64,000 nt of DNA, taken from NCBI GenBank assembly GCA_039029135.1, contig JBCCGT010000008.1, positions 124,001 through 188,000 of the forward strand, given 5' to 3'. Below are positions 17,974 to 27,131 of this stretch, piece after piece (positions within the stretch are counted from its first letter, which is position 1; every line of letters starts with the position of its first letter). The position numbers and the translations under genes are program-made. Source of the stretch: JALZVT01 sp039029135. Its GTDB lineage: Bacteria > Pseudomonadota > Gammaproteobacteria > Pseudomonadales > Azotimanducaceae. Below the pieces are notes generated by a model. It was not told where the DNA came from. It made no database searches and saw only the letters and a list, made by a program, of their open reading frames with translations.

Positions 17974-18504
17974 TCAGCCCAGGGTGCGCACGGGGTCGCG
18001 GCCGTCCCAGTCGCGGCTCGCTTCGCTCACCATACGATAGAACGCGGCCAGCCCGGTGCCGGCCTCGTAGATCTCGATAAAGTGGCCGAGCTGAGAGACC
18101 GCATCGATGAATGCGAACTCCGTGTGGCCGACCGCCGTCGCCGCGCGCGCCGCCGTCGCGAGACCGAGTCGTTCATAGTGTCGGTAGGCCGCGCCGAGCG
18201 AGGGCACGATGGTGGCGACGTGATGAATGCCTTGGGTATCGGGCCCGCCTTCGTGAAAGGGCGAAGGCCCGTCGTCGTCGGGCTGCACGAACTCGAGCAT
18301 CACGCCGCCGCACTGACCGTAGGCAGAGGTGTGCAGGAAACGAGCGGGGGATCCGCGGTGCTCTCCCCAGGCGAGATCGATACGCTCGTTCACGAAGAAC
18401 GGCCCGGCAACGCCGTCGGTTGCCGCCGCTGCCGCCGCGGCGCGGGCGTCAGGTACCAGGTAGGCGATCTGGACGATGGGGGCGAGGAACAGGTTTGCGG
18501 TCAT
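17974..18504 (-). CDS. VOC-superfamily (glyoxalase-like) protein
   Basis: This 176-residue protein has two vicinal-oxygen-chelate half domains, seen in IVQIAYLVPDARAAAAAAA and GIHHVATIVPSLGAAYRHYE, with possible metal ligands in the second His-His pair and in HFIEIYE. Family members include methylmalonyl-CoA epimerase, glyoxalase and ring-cleaving dioxygenases; the specific reaction cannot be assigned. I chose ATG 18504 (MTANLF); ATG 18537 in the same frame is an alternative. It is divergent from the second Rieske oxygenase gene and ends right at the truncated receptor. Confidence 0.8.
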   Translation of the reverse strand: MTANLFLAPIVQIAYLVPDARAAAAAAATDGVAGPFFVNERIDLAWGEHRGSPARFLHTSAYGQCGGVMLEFVQPDDDGPSPFHEGGPDTQGIHHVATIVPSLGAAYRHYERLGLATAARAATAVGHTEFAFIDAVSQLGHFIEIYEAGTGLAAFYRMVSEASRDWDGRDPVRTLG

Positions 18505-18639
18505 GGCGTCGCGGTGTCGTTGCTGGCAGCCGGGCATAGTGTAACCAGCGGTGTCCTGTCCGTGCTCTGCGCGGACGTTTGCGGCGTGTTAGTGTCTTGG
18601 CGGTCAGGTTGAGGTGTGGCACTTCAGGGGGGGGGCAGC

Positions 18640-19929
18640 ATGACGCCGGAGACCGTCGATCAGCTGAAGCGACTGATGGAGTATGAGGCGGCACGCAACG
18701 CGCCGCCGCTGCAGTTTCCGAAGCTACCCGACATTCCCGCGGGGCGTTACACCGACCCGCGCTACTACGCGCTCGAGAAGGCGCACATTTGGCGCAAGGC
18801 CTGGCTGTTCGCGGCCCACATCGACGAGATTCCCGAACCCGGCTGTTTCATCAAGTGGGAGAACACCGGGGAGCCTGTCGTCATCGTCCACGCAGAAGAC
18901 GGCTCGATCAACGCGTTCTTCAATACCTGCCGCCATCGCGGCGCGCCGGTGGTGACCGATAGCAGCGGTCGACGGCCGACGCTGACCTGCAAGTATCACG
19001 GCTGGAGTTACGGCCTCAACGGCGACCTGCTGAGCGTGCGCGACCAGGTCGACTTCGAAGATCTCGACTTTTCCTGCCGCGGTCTGCTCACCGTTCGCTG
19101 CGAGCGCTTCGGCAATCTGATCTTTCTCAACTTCGATGCGGACGCGCCGCCGCTCATCGAGTGGCTGGGACCGGTGGCTGACGAGTGGCGGGAGTTCCAG
19201 TTCGAAAACTGCCGCCTGGTGAACAAGCGCAGCTTCGATCTGAAGTGCAACTGGAAGATAGCGATGGAGGCCAACACGGAGGTCTACCACGTCCGCAATA
19301 TTCATCCGACGACCGTCGCCCCGATGCTGGACGATCGCCGCAACGTCAACACGTTCTATGCGAACGGCCACGGTCGCATGGTCGCGCCGCGTCGCGAGCA
19401 GTCCGCGGGTGCGAGCGGGGGCGGCGGCGCGATCGATCGTTCGCCCTTTCCGCAGATCGATACCGTTGGCGAAATCGGCCGCACGTGCACACAGTCCTAC
19501 GGCGTGTTCCCGAACTGGGTCTCGCCGCTCAGCGATCGCACCATACCGCCGCTGCTGTTCTGGCCCACGTCGATTCGAACCTGCCGCTTCGAAGTGTGGA
19601 CGATGTACCACGGCGCCGGCTCCCCCGCACCCAGCGGCGCGCTGCCGAACATCTGGACCTCGGCGGACGGCACGGAGCTCGGACAGGTGCTGCTGGAGGA
19701 CACCCAGTTCGGCGAGGCGATCCAGAAGTCGATGGAATCGTCTGGATTTCAGGGTGTGCCACTCAGCTATCAGGAGGCGCGGATCTATCACTGGAACCAG
19801 TGGGCCGATCGCCTGATCGGCATCGACAACATTCCGCCCGAGTTGCGCGTCGAGCAGGTCATGGGCGACGAATGGCTGATGCCCAACGAACCGCGCCTTG
19901 CGGAACTCGACGCGGTCAGCGGCGGATGA
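18640..19929 (+). CDS. Rieske non-haem iron oxygenase, alpha subunit (second)
   Basis: This 429-residue aromatic-ring-hydroxylating-type alpha subunit has Rieske ligands Cys97, His99, Cys117 and His120 (NTCRHRGAP, CKYHGWSYG). The catalytic iron ligands are His217 and His222 in ANTEVYHVRNIHP, with Glu210 or Glu214 near the bridging position; a late acid in LLEDTQFGEAI is the likely third ligand. It is only distantly similar to the oxygenase at 10431 and lacks the N-terminal extension. The ATG follows a run of nine G that can serve as ribosome site. Its stop overlaps the next ATG (ATGA), coupling it to a MaoC-like hydratase. No reductase lies nearby. Confidence 0.93.
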   Translation: MTPETVDQLKRLMEYEAARNAPPLQFPKLPDIPAGRYTDPRYYALEKAHIWRKAWLFAAHIDEIPEPGCFIKWENTGEPVVIVHAEDGSINAFFNTCRHRGAPVVTDSSGRRPTLTCKYHGWSYGLNGDLLSVRDQVDFEDLDFSCRGLLTVRCERFGNLIFLNFDADAPPLIEWLGPVADEWREFQFENCRLVNKRSFDLKCNWKIAMEANTEVYHVRNIHPTTVAPMLDDRRNVNTFYANGHGRMVAPRREQSAGASGGGGAIDRSPFPQIDTVGEIGRTCTQSYGVFPNWVSPLSDRTIPPLLFWPTSIRTCRFEVWTMYHGAGSPAPSGALPNIWTSADGTELGQVLLEDTQFGEAIQKSMESSGFQGVPLSYQEARIYHWNQWADRLIGIDNIPPELRVEQVMGDEWLMPNEPRLAELDAVSGG

Positions 19930-20828
19930 GCGGCGACGCGGTCGATCCGGACGCCGGTCCGGGCGAACTGACCTGCGACGACGTCGGCGTGCTGTCGACG
20001 GCGCGAACGACGCTGATCGACACGCGCATGGCGATGGCCTATGCGGCCGCCGTGAACGACACGAACCCGAGTTTCTACGACGATCTGCGGCCCGGCGGCG
20101 TCGCCGTGCATCCCGGCATCTGCTTTACGCTGCAGTGGGCCGCGCGTTATCGCCCGGACGTGCCGCTTAACCCACGCGCGGCCGCGTACGGCGTGCATGC
20201 CTCGACCGATCTGCGCCTGCACCGACCCTTTCGAACCGGAGAGGCGGTCACTACCCAGGGCCGCGTCGTCGCCAGGCGACAGATTCGACCGGGGGTGTTT
20301 TCGCTGGATCGATACCGCATGGTCGGCAGCGACGGCGAGCTGATCGCCGAGCTCGACTACAACGGCATCACGCGCGGCGCGACGCTACGGGGTGCCGACC
20401 GGGTGATCGAGGCGGAGCCTGTCGCGCCGGATCCCGGTCCCCTGGCGAGCGAACCGCTATGGTCCGTCAGCGTGCCCGTACCGCTGCATCTCGGCCAGCA
20501 GTACACGGAGTGCGCCCGCATCTACAATCCCATCCACACCGAACCGAGCGTCGCGCGCGCCGCCGGTCTGCCGGGCGTGATCCTGCACGGCAGCGCCACC
20601 AAGGCGATGGCGCTGTCCGTGGTAGTGAACCGCGTCTTCGACGGGGACGCCGCCGCGGTCACGCGTCTGTGTGGGCAGCTACGCGCCATGGTGCTGCTGG
20701 ATACGCAGATCACAGTAGACTGCATGGCCGATCGCTTCGTCGACGGCGAGCGCCGCATCGGCTTTCGGGTCCGTAACGCGAGCGGCGAACCGGCGATCGT
20801 CGACGGCATCGTCTGTGCGCGCACCTAG
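19926..20828 (+). CDS. Double-hotdog MaoC-like dehydratase/hydratase
   Basis: This 300-residue protein carries two hotdog halves. The first shows AAVNDTNPSFYDD and VHPGICFTLQWA; the second shows the hydratase-2 type motif YNPIHTEPSVARAAGLPGV followed by LHGSATKAM, where Asn and His take the place of the usual Asp-His pair. Family members are R-specific enoyl-CoA hydratases or FAS1-type dehydratases. Translational coupling to the upstream Rieske oxygenase suggests they process the same compound, perhaps after CoA activation. The ATG overlaps the previous stop. Confidence 0.86.
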   Translation: MSGDAVDPDAGPGELTCDDVGVLSTARTTLIDTRMAMAYAAAVNDTNPSFYDDLRPGGVAVHPGICFTLQWAARYRPDVPLNPRAAAYGVHASTDLRLHRPFRTGEAVTTQGRVVARRQIRPGVFSLDRYRMVGSDGELIAELDYNGITRGATLRGADRVIEAEPVAPDPGPLASEPLWSVSVPVPLHLGQQYTECARIYNPIHTEPSVARAAGLPGVILHGSATKAMALSVVVNRVFDGDAAAVTRLCGQLRAMVLLDTQITVDCMADRFVDGERRIGFRVRNASGEPAIVDGIVCART

Positions 20829-22644
20829 CGGTCCGGGCGGTCCGGGCGGTCCGGGCGAAAGAAGTAGACGATGGAGCGCCGCCGCTTTGGCCTTCGCCGC
20901 CGCGCTGTGCCCGTTGATCATCCAGGGCTGCGCGAGCGTGACCGGGGCGCCGGCGGCCAGCCCGCTCGCCGGTCTGTTCGCCGAAATCACGGCCTGGGAA
21001 GAAGCCCGCAATCCACTTGGACGGCTTAGCGAAGGCGCGCTGCCGGCGGCGTTACCGGACGCCTCCGTCGCGCGGCTCGCAGCCGGTGCGGCCGCTCGCG
21101 AGGCGTTCCTCGAGCGGTTGCAGGCCCTCGACGCCCGCACGCTGAGCGCGACCGAGCGGACCAGCCGGCGGATCATGGCGTTCAAGCTGCGCGATGGCAT
21201 TGATCGCCAGCGGCACGGTGCGCGACTTGTCCCGTTCAACGCCGAGGGCGGCTTTTATCTGGCAAACTCGCTGGCTGCGGGTCGGCTGGCACTGACGAGT
21301 GCGTCCGAGCGCGCCGACTACCTCCGCTGGCTGACCCGCTACGCCGCGTGGATCGACAGTCACGAGGCGCTGCTCGCGGCTGGGATACGCGCCGGCAAGC
21401 TGCCGCCGCGGCTGGTGATAGACAACAACCTGGCGCTGCTGGTGCCCTTCACCGATGCGGACGTTGATCGGCATCCCGATCTCGTCGTGCTAGGTGCGCT
21501 TGACGCGGACGAGCGGAAGGCGGCGAGCGCGGTCCTGGAGTCCGACCTGCGACCCGCCTATCGGCGGCTGCGGGCGCTGCTCGCTGGTGCCTATCGGGAG
21601 GCGGCGCCGGAGGCGGTGGGCGTCTCCGTGATACCGGGTGGGGCGGAGTTTTACGCCAACCGAATCGCGTTCTTCTCGACGCTGCCGCTCACGGCGGATC
21701 AGCTCTTCGATCTTGGCGAACGCGAGGTCGCGCGCATTGGCGCAGCGATGGAGGAGATCGTCGCGGAGGTCGGCTTCGATGGCGATGTTCGTGCGTTCAT
21801 CGCCCACCTGCGCACGGCGCCCGAGTTCTACCCGCGCACCGCGCAGGCGCTGCTGGAGCGCGCGGCCTGGCTCACCAAGACGATCGAAGGCGAGCTGCCG
21901 CGCTACTTCGATCCGCTGTATCGACTGCCGCTGACAGTCGAACCGGTGCCGGCGCTCATCGCGCCCAGCTATACGTCCGGCCGCTATGTGTCCGGCAGCC
22001 TCGAGGCGCGCCGCCCCGGGATCTACTGGGTAAATACGACTCGGCTCGAAAGCCGGGCGCTGTTCAATCTTCCCGCGCTGTCGCTGCACGAGGGCGTGCC
22101 TGGTCATCACCTGCAGCACGCGCGCGCGGCGGAGCTCGCCGACCTGCCGGCCTTTCGCCGCGAGTACTACATCAGCGCCTTCGGCGAGGGCTGGGGGCTT
22201 TACGCCGAATATCTGGGCGAGGAGATGGGCCTGTACGCCAGCCCCTATGAGCGCTTCGGGCGTCTCAGCTACGAGATGTGGCGCGCGTGCCGACTGGTCG
22301 TCGATGTGGGCATCCACGCGCGCGGCTGGAGCCGCGCACGCGCGATCGATTATCTCGGCGCGCGTACGGCGCTGTCGAAGCTGGAGGTCGCCAACGAGAT
22401 CGACCGCTATATCGGCTGGCCCGGCCAGGCGCTGGCCTACAAGGTCGGCGAATTGGTGATTCGCGGCCTGCGCCTCGAGGCCGAGCGCGAGCTGGATCGG
22501 GACTTCGACGTGCGGCAATTTCACGAGGCGATTCTGAGCGCTGGGTCCGTGACTCTCGATGTGTTGATCGACAGGGTCCGCACGCAACTCGAGCTCAGCG
22601 GGAACGGGATTCCCATTCCCGGACTCATCGCAGACGCAGGCTGA
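20815..22644 (+). CDS. DUF885 family lipoprotein (putative metallopeptidase-like)
   Basis: This protein of up to 609 residues belongs to the DUF885 family. The HEGVPGHHLQHA motif resembles a zinc-peptidase HExxH-like site, and GEGWGLYAEYLGEEMG is the second conserved block. A lipobox LIIQGC places the mature N-terminus at Cys39, so it is probably a periplasmic or outer-membrane lipoprotein. The substrate is unknown. The GTG start at 20815 overlaps the MaoC gene by 14 bp, and the residues before the signal peptide are Gly-Pro repeats made by a 9-bp repeat, so the true start is doubtful; no later ATG precedes the signal peptide. Confidence 0.85.
   Translation: MRAPSGPGGPGGPGERSRRWSAAALAFAAALCPLIIQGCASVTGAPAASPLAGLFAEITAWEEARNPLGRLSEGALPAALPDASVARLAAGAAAREAFLERLQALDARTLSATERTSRRIMAFKLRDGIDRQRHGARLVPFNAEGGFYLANSLAAGRLALTSASERADYLRWLTRYAAWIDSHEALLAAGIRAGKLPPRLVIDNNLALLVPFTDADVDRHPDLVVLGALDADERKAASAVLESDLRPAYRRLRALLAGAYREAAPEAVGVSVIPGGAEFYANRIAFFSTLPLTADQLFDLGEREVARIGAAMEEIVAEVGFDGDVRAFIAHLRTAPEFYPRTAQALLERAAWLTKTIEGELPRYFDPLYRLPLTVEPVPALIAPSYTSGRYVSGSLEARRPGIYWVNTTRLESRALFNLPALSLHEGVPGHHLQHARAAELADLPAFRREYYISAFGEGWGLYAEYLGEEMGLYASPYERFGRLSYEMWRACRLVVDVGIHARGWSRARAIDYLGARTALSKLEVANEIDRYIGWPGQALAYKVGELVIRGLRLEAERELDRDFDVRQFHEAILSAGSVTLDVLIDRVRTQLELSGNGIPIPGLIADAG
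20830..20856. repeat. 9-bp tandem repeat (three copies)
   Basis: GGTCCGGGC occurs three times in a row directly after the MaoC stop codon. In the frame of the DUF885 gene it encodes Gly-Gly-Pro repeats. Confidence 0.9.
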
Positions 22645-22793
22645 GACTAGCCGGGCAGCGTCTGGGGCGCGCGCGAAAATGCGACCCCTGCCACACGGCG
22701 CGCGAGATGCTGTGGCATATTCCCGCAAGACTCACGGAGAGTCGCAGCACACAAGACGTGCGCTGCGCCGTCGGCCCGCACGCAGGACAGTTG

Positions 22794-23969
22794 ATGACCG
22801 CTCGTACCCTCTATATCAAGAACGGCGACGCCGTTGATCAGGTCGAACGGCTCGACGGCGCCGGCGCCGAATCGGTGTCGAGCGGACCAGACGCCTTCAT
22901 CGCCGATCTCTTGCGGCAGACGCTGGGCGGCGATCCCGGTGCGGAGCTGCTGGTGATGTCCCGCCAGCGCCGCGACGCGCGCTATCGCGGTGAGCGGGTC
23001 CGGGGGCGCACCTACGACGGCGGCCGAAACGCGCTCGCGAAGCTGTACCGCCGACCCTGGACCGCGCTCAGCATGCTGACGGAAGGGCTGCGCTTTCGCC
23101 CCGAACGCGTGATCTGCGGCACGACTGGAGAACTCCTGTGCATCTCCTGGCTGATCGCCCGGCTGCGCGGCGTGCCCCTCGTGCACTCCCGTCACAATCG
23201 GCTGCTGGACGCCGGCGAGGGCTGGTTCAAACGCTGCATGCGCGGCCTCGATCTCGGCATCATTCGCGGCGCCGAGGGCGTCATCTGCCACGGCCCCTAT
23301 CTCAAGCATCAGCTCGCCGAGCAGGGCGTCGACAACGTGGTCGAGTTCGAGGTCGATCTCTCTGATCTGGACGGCGTCATGCAGGATGCGACCCCCGCGA
23401 GTGGTCGCCAGCTGCTCTTTGTCGGTCGCTTCGAGGAACAGAAGGGCGTCACCGACCTGCTCGACGCGGCCGAGCCGCTGTTCGAGGAATTCGACGATCT
23501 GGAGATCGTCTTCGTCGGTGGCGGCGGGGCGTTCGAGGCGCTGCGGCGACGCGTGGACGCCGCCGGCCTGATCGGCCGTGTCACGCTGCTTGGTGCCGTG
23601 CCGCATCGAGAGATCGCGCGGCGTCTGCAGTCATGTTACGCGGTCGTGACGCCGACCCGACCGAGTTTTCCGGAGGGTCGCTGCATGGTGATCCTCGAGG
23701 CGTTGATCGCGCGTAAGCCGGTGATAGCGCCGGACTTTGGTCCCTTTCCCTTCGCCATCAAGGATGGCGATAACGGCCTGCTCTTTACCGCCGGCGACGT
23801 GCTGGCGCTGCGCGCTGCGCTGAGCAAGATTCTGCAGGATCGACCGCTGTACGAGCGGCTCTGCGCCGGTGCTGCAAGGTCGCGGCAGGAACTGCTGGAA
23901 GACCAGGTGTCCTTTGCCAGCGCGCTCAGCGTCGCGCTGCGGCGCGCCGAGCTGGAGCCAGCCGCATGA
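22794..23969 (+). CDS. Glycosyltransferase family 4-type (GT-B fold)
   Basis: This 391-residue GT-B glycosyltransferase shows a C-terminal donor-binding half: LLFVGRFEEQKGVTDLL around residues 205-221, the VTLLGAVPHREI loop, and the E-x7-E-like motif EGRCMVILEALIARKPVIA. The N-terminal acceptor half includes PLVHSRHNRLLDAGEG and a histidine-rich loop. The donor sugar and acceptor are unknown. The ATG at 22794 follows a caggacag site. The stop overlaps the next ATG (ATGA), so it is coupled to a sulfotransferase-like gene, pointing to a sulfated cell-surface glycan. Confidence 0.9.
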   Translation: MTARTLYIKNGDAVDQVERLDGAGAESVSSGPDAFIADLLRQTLGGDPGAELLVMSRQRRDARYRGERVRGRTYDGGRNALAKLYRRPWTALSMLTEGLRFRPERVICGTTGELLCISWLIARLRGVPLVHSRHNRLLDAGEGWFKRCMRGLDLGIIRGAEGVICHGPYLKHQLAEQGVDNVVEFEVDLSDLDGVMQDATPASGRQLLFVGRFEEQKGVTDLLDAAEPLFEEFDDLEIVFVGGGGAFEALRRRVDAAGLIGRVTLLGAVPHREIARRLQSCYAVVTPTRPSFPEGRCMVILEALIARKPVIAPDFGPFPFAIKDGDNGLLFTAGDVLALRAALSKILQDRPLYERLCAGAARSRQELLEDQVSFASALSVALRRAELEPAA

Positions 23970-24874
23970 AGGTCGTACAGGCGCAGAGCCTCGATCGGTT
24001 CGTACAGCGCAACCGCCTGCGCGTCTGGCAGACCTATCGCGACGCCGCCAACTGGCTGTCCTGGCGACTGGGCGGCCGCCGCCGTTTCAGTGCCGAGCGC
24101 GTCGCTCAACTGACGCGCGACCATCGCTGGCTGTTTCTGGTGGGCTGCAACAACTCGGGCACCAGTCTGGTCGAGAGCCTGATCGAGCAGACGGGCGTCG
24201 TGTCCGGCCTCGCGCGGGAGGGCCAGCGCTATACCCGGACGCTCGCGCGGGCGGCGCGGCGCGGCCACGAGCGGGTGTGGACCGAATTTCTGGATGATCT
24301 GCGCATGGACGAATCGGCGCCGCTTGATTGCGTGCCGCAGCTCGTACACGATTGGACGATCGCGCTCGACAAACCCCTGCAGCCGACGATTCTGGAAAAG
24401 ACGACGGCGAACATCGTCCGCATGCGCTGGCTGCAGAAGGCGTTTCCGAACAGCGCCTTCATCGTGATGGTCCGCGACGGTTTCGCTGTGACCGAGGGCG
24501 TGTATCGCAAGGGCGAGCAAGATGTGGCCCGAGCGGCCAGGCACTGGAACCTTGTCTACGAGATCGCGCTGCGGGACGCCCAGCACATCGACAACCTGAT
24601 GTTCCTCAAGTACGAGGACGTCGTAAACGATCGCGCCGCCGCGGTCGCATCGCTGGCCGATTTCTGCGGAATTGATGCGGCGCTGCTCGATCGAGGCTTC
24701 GACGCCCAGTATTCGTTTCTAACCGCAGACGGGCGCGACAAGACGGGTATACGCGACATGAATCAAGGCAGCGTGTCGCGGCTTGGTCCCGACGACATCG
24801 AGATCATTACTCGCGAGGCCGGGGCGATGCTGTCCCACTTCGGTTATCCGACGCCGGGCGCCGCTGCCGCGTAG
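23966..24874 (+). CDS. Sulfotransferase-family protein
   Basis: This 302-residue protein resembles PAPS-dependent sulfotransferases. The 5'-phosphosulfate-binding loop is FLVGCNNSGTSLVESLI, in which Asn replaces the usual Lys or Arg before SGT. The 3'-phosphate-binding segment is AFIVMVRDGFAVTEG, and LMFLKYEDVVND is the typical third block. PAPS-using members add sulfate to carbohydrates or lipids. The gene overlaps the upstream glycosyltransferase by four bases. The altered loop leaves catalytic competence open. Confidence 0.83.
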   Translation: MKVVQAQSLDRFVQRNRLRVWQTYRDAANWLSWRLGGRRRFSAERVAQLTRDHRWLFLVGCNNSGTSLVESLIEQTGVVSGLAREGQRYTRTLARAARRGHERVWTEFLDDLRMDESAPLDCVPQLVHDWTIALDKPLQPTILEKTTANIVRMRWLQKAFPNSAFIVMVRDGFAVTEGVYRKGEQDVARAARHWNLVYEIALRDAQHIDNLMFLKYEDVVNDRAAAVASLADFCGIDAALLDRGFDAQYSFLTADGRDKTGIRDMNQGSVSRLGPDDIEIITREAGAMLSHFGYPTPGAAAA

Positions 24875-25091
24875 CGCAGAGCGCTTTGGCTGTTGTAGGC
24901 AATGCGTATAAACGCTTGTTTCTTGCAGCCATTCACGGCGCTTTGCCCGGCCTGTGCTAGGGTGCGGCGCTGATTCAGGACTGGGTAATTTCGCGATGCG
25001 TCATGGGCATTGCGCAGGAAGTTGCGGCGCGGACACGGGGCATCTACGCGGCAGGCCGGCGCTTGCCGCGCGCGCGACCTCCGCGCCCGGA

Positions 25092-27131
25092 ATGGCGGCC
25101 TGGCGGCAGGCGCGCTTCGTTGGCGTCGCCTTGCTCATCGCAGGGTTCGCCACCGATCTGCGAGCGCACGAAAACATCGAAGAGGTCGTGGTCTACGGCC
25201 GTGCCACGCAGCAGCTCGGCAGCGCCCAGAGCGCTTCGGAAGGCATGGTCGGTTTCGACGACATCGCACTCCCGCCGCTCCTGCGGGTCGGCGAACTTGT
25301 CGAGGCGATCCCGGGCATGGTCGCCACGCAGCACTCCGGTACCGGCAAGGCCAATCAGTACTTCCTGCGTGGCTTCAACTTGGATCACGGCACCGATTTT
25401 GCCGCCTCGCTCGACGGCGTGCCGATCAACCTGCGCACCCACGGCCACGGGCAGGGCTATCTCGACCTGAACTTCCTGATTGCGGAGCTGGTCGAGACGA
25501 TGAGCTTCGTCAAAGGCAGCTATTCGGCGCGCGTCGGCGATTTCTCGACGGCCGCTAACGCTGCGTTCAGCTACCGCGACGTGCTGGAAGATGCGCTCGC
25601 GGAGATCGAGCTCGGCAGCTATAGCTTTCGTCGCGGCATCGTCGCCGGCAGCTTTACCGCCGGCGAGGCGCAGGCCATCGCGGCGCTGGAGGTCCAGACC
25701 AACAACGGCCCCTGGGATCTCGACGAGGACTTGCAGCAAATCAAGTTCTACACGGGTTGGCGTTTCCCGGTGGGTGACCTGCACGCGCGCATCGCGCTGC
25801 ATGGCTATGACAACGAGTGGACGTCGACGGACCAGATCCCCGAACGCGCCGTCGAGAGCGGCTTGATCGACGACCGCGGCTTCATCGACCCCGACCTCGG
25901 CGGCGACACGCATCGCTATGCGCTAACGGCGGACATAGACGGTCACAGCTGGTCCGCCGGCGCCTACGCGATCGACTACGAGCTCGCCCTGTTTTCGAAC
26001 TTCACCTACTTTCTGGACGATGAAACCAACGGCGACGAGTTCGAACAGCGCGACCGACGCAATCAGTATGGCGCCTGGTTCGAGGGCGGGCGCGAGCTGA
26101 GCAACGGCAATCGACCGTTCATGCTGCGCTATGGCGCAAACTGGCGCTTCGACGATATCGACGAGCTGGGCCTGTACCGCACCGCGGAGCGCGCGCGACT
26201 GCAGACCATCCGCGATGACAAGGTCGAACAGCACTCGCTGTCCGGCTTTCTGGAGGCTGAGTCGCAGCTCACCGAGAGGCTGCGTGCCACTGCCGGTGTG
26301 CGGGTCGACTGGTACGACTGGGACGTCAGCGCCCGGCAGGCGGCTAACTCGGGGAGCGGCAGCGACGCCGTTTTCAGCCCCAAGCTCGCGCTCGCCTGGC
26401 GCGTGGCGCAGAACGTGGAGGGCTACGCCAACTGGGGTCGCGGCTTTCATTCGAACGACGTCCGCGGGGCAACGATCACCGTCGATCCGGCCAGCGGCGA
26501 TTCCGCGGATACGGTGGACACCTTCGCGCGCTCCAACGGCGGCGAGCTGGGGGTGCGCTTCGAACGCGGCACGGGCCTGAATCTGTCCGTTACCGCGTTT
26601 CTGCTCGATCTCGACTCCGAGCTGTTGTTCGTCGGCGACGCAGGCACGACCGAGGTCAGCGGCGCCAGTCGTCGGACGGGCGTCGAGGTGTCGGGCTTCT
26701 GGCAGGCGCTGGAATGGCTCGCGCTAAACGCGGCCTACACGGACACCAACGCGCGATTTCGGGGCGTCGATCGTGACGAACGCGAGATTCCGGGCGCGGT
26801 GGGACGGACGTTTTCGCTGGGTGCCAACATGGCTTGGCAGAACGGCGTGAAGGCCGGGATCCGCGCCCGCTATCTGGGCGAGGCGCCGCTGATCGAAGAC
26901 GATTCGGTGCGCTCCGGCGACTCCTGGCTCGTCAACGCCGGCGTCGGCTACGAGTGGCGCAGCTTCGAATTCCACCTGGACGTGTTCAATCTATTCGATT
27001 CAAACGACACGGATATCGCCTACTTCTTTGCCTCGCGTCTGCCAGGGGAGCCGGCGGGTGGCGTAGAGGATACGCACTATCATCCGCTTGAGCCGCGCAC
27101 CGCGCGGGCGAGCGTGCGCTTTGTCTGGTAG
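25092..27131 (+). CDS. TonB-dependent outer-membrane receptor
   Basis: This complete 679-residue receptor has a signal peptide (MAAWRQARFVGVALLIAG, cleaved near LRA), a TonB-box-like ENIEEVVVYGRA, a plug (residues about 30-150) and a 22-strand-type barrel ending FNLFDSNDTDIAYF and ARASVRFVW. The plug block RGFNLDHGTDFAASLDGVP followed by a His-Gly-rich HGHGQGYLDLN stretch marks a distinct receptor subgroup; the substrate could be a metal chelate or an organic compound, I cannot say. The frame is open upstream to 24954 but ATG 25092 gives a clean signal peptide. No partner genes are adjacent. Confidence 0.92.
   Translation: MAAWRQARFVGVALLIAGFATDLRAHENIEEVVVYGRATQQLGSAQSASEGMVGFDDIALPPLLRVGELVEAIPGMVATQHSGTGKANQYFLRGFNLDHGTDFAASLDGVPINLRTHGHGQGYLDLNFLIAELVETMSFVKGSYSARVGDFSTAANAAFSYRDVLEDALAEIELGSYSFRRGIVAGSFTAGEAQAIAALEVQTNNGPWDLDEDLQQIKFYTGWRFPVGDLHARIALHGYDNEWTSTDQIPERAVESGLIDDRGFIDPDLGGDTHRYALTADIDGHSWSAGAYAIDYELALFSNFTYFLDDETNGDEFEQRDRRNQYGAWFEGGRELSNGNRPFMLRYGANWRFDDIDELGLYRTAERARLQTIRDDKVEQHSLSGFLEAESQLTERLRATAGVRVDWYDWDVSARQAANSGSGSDAVFSPKLALAWRVAQNVEGYANWGRGFHSNDVRGATITVDPASGDSADTVDTFARSNGGELGVRFERGTGLNLSVTAFLLDLDSELLFVGDAGTTEVSGASRRTGVEVSGFWQALEWLALNAAYTDTNARFRGVDRDEREIPGAVGRTFSLGANMAWQNGVKAGIRARYLGEAPLIEDDSVRSGDSWLVNAGVGYEWRSFEFHLDVFNLFDSNDTDIAYFFASRLPGEPAGGVEDTHYHPLEPRTARASVRFVW

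Noticed and set aside
18724..19791. 355-codon antisense open frame opposite the second Rieske gene
   Set aside because: The plus strand encodes complete Rieske and iron motifs in an operon context.
21490..22728. 412-codon antisense open frame opposite the DUF885 gene
   Set aside because: Composition like a mirror of the DUF885 gene; the plus frame has a lipobox and HEGVPGHH motif.
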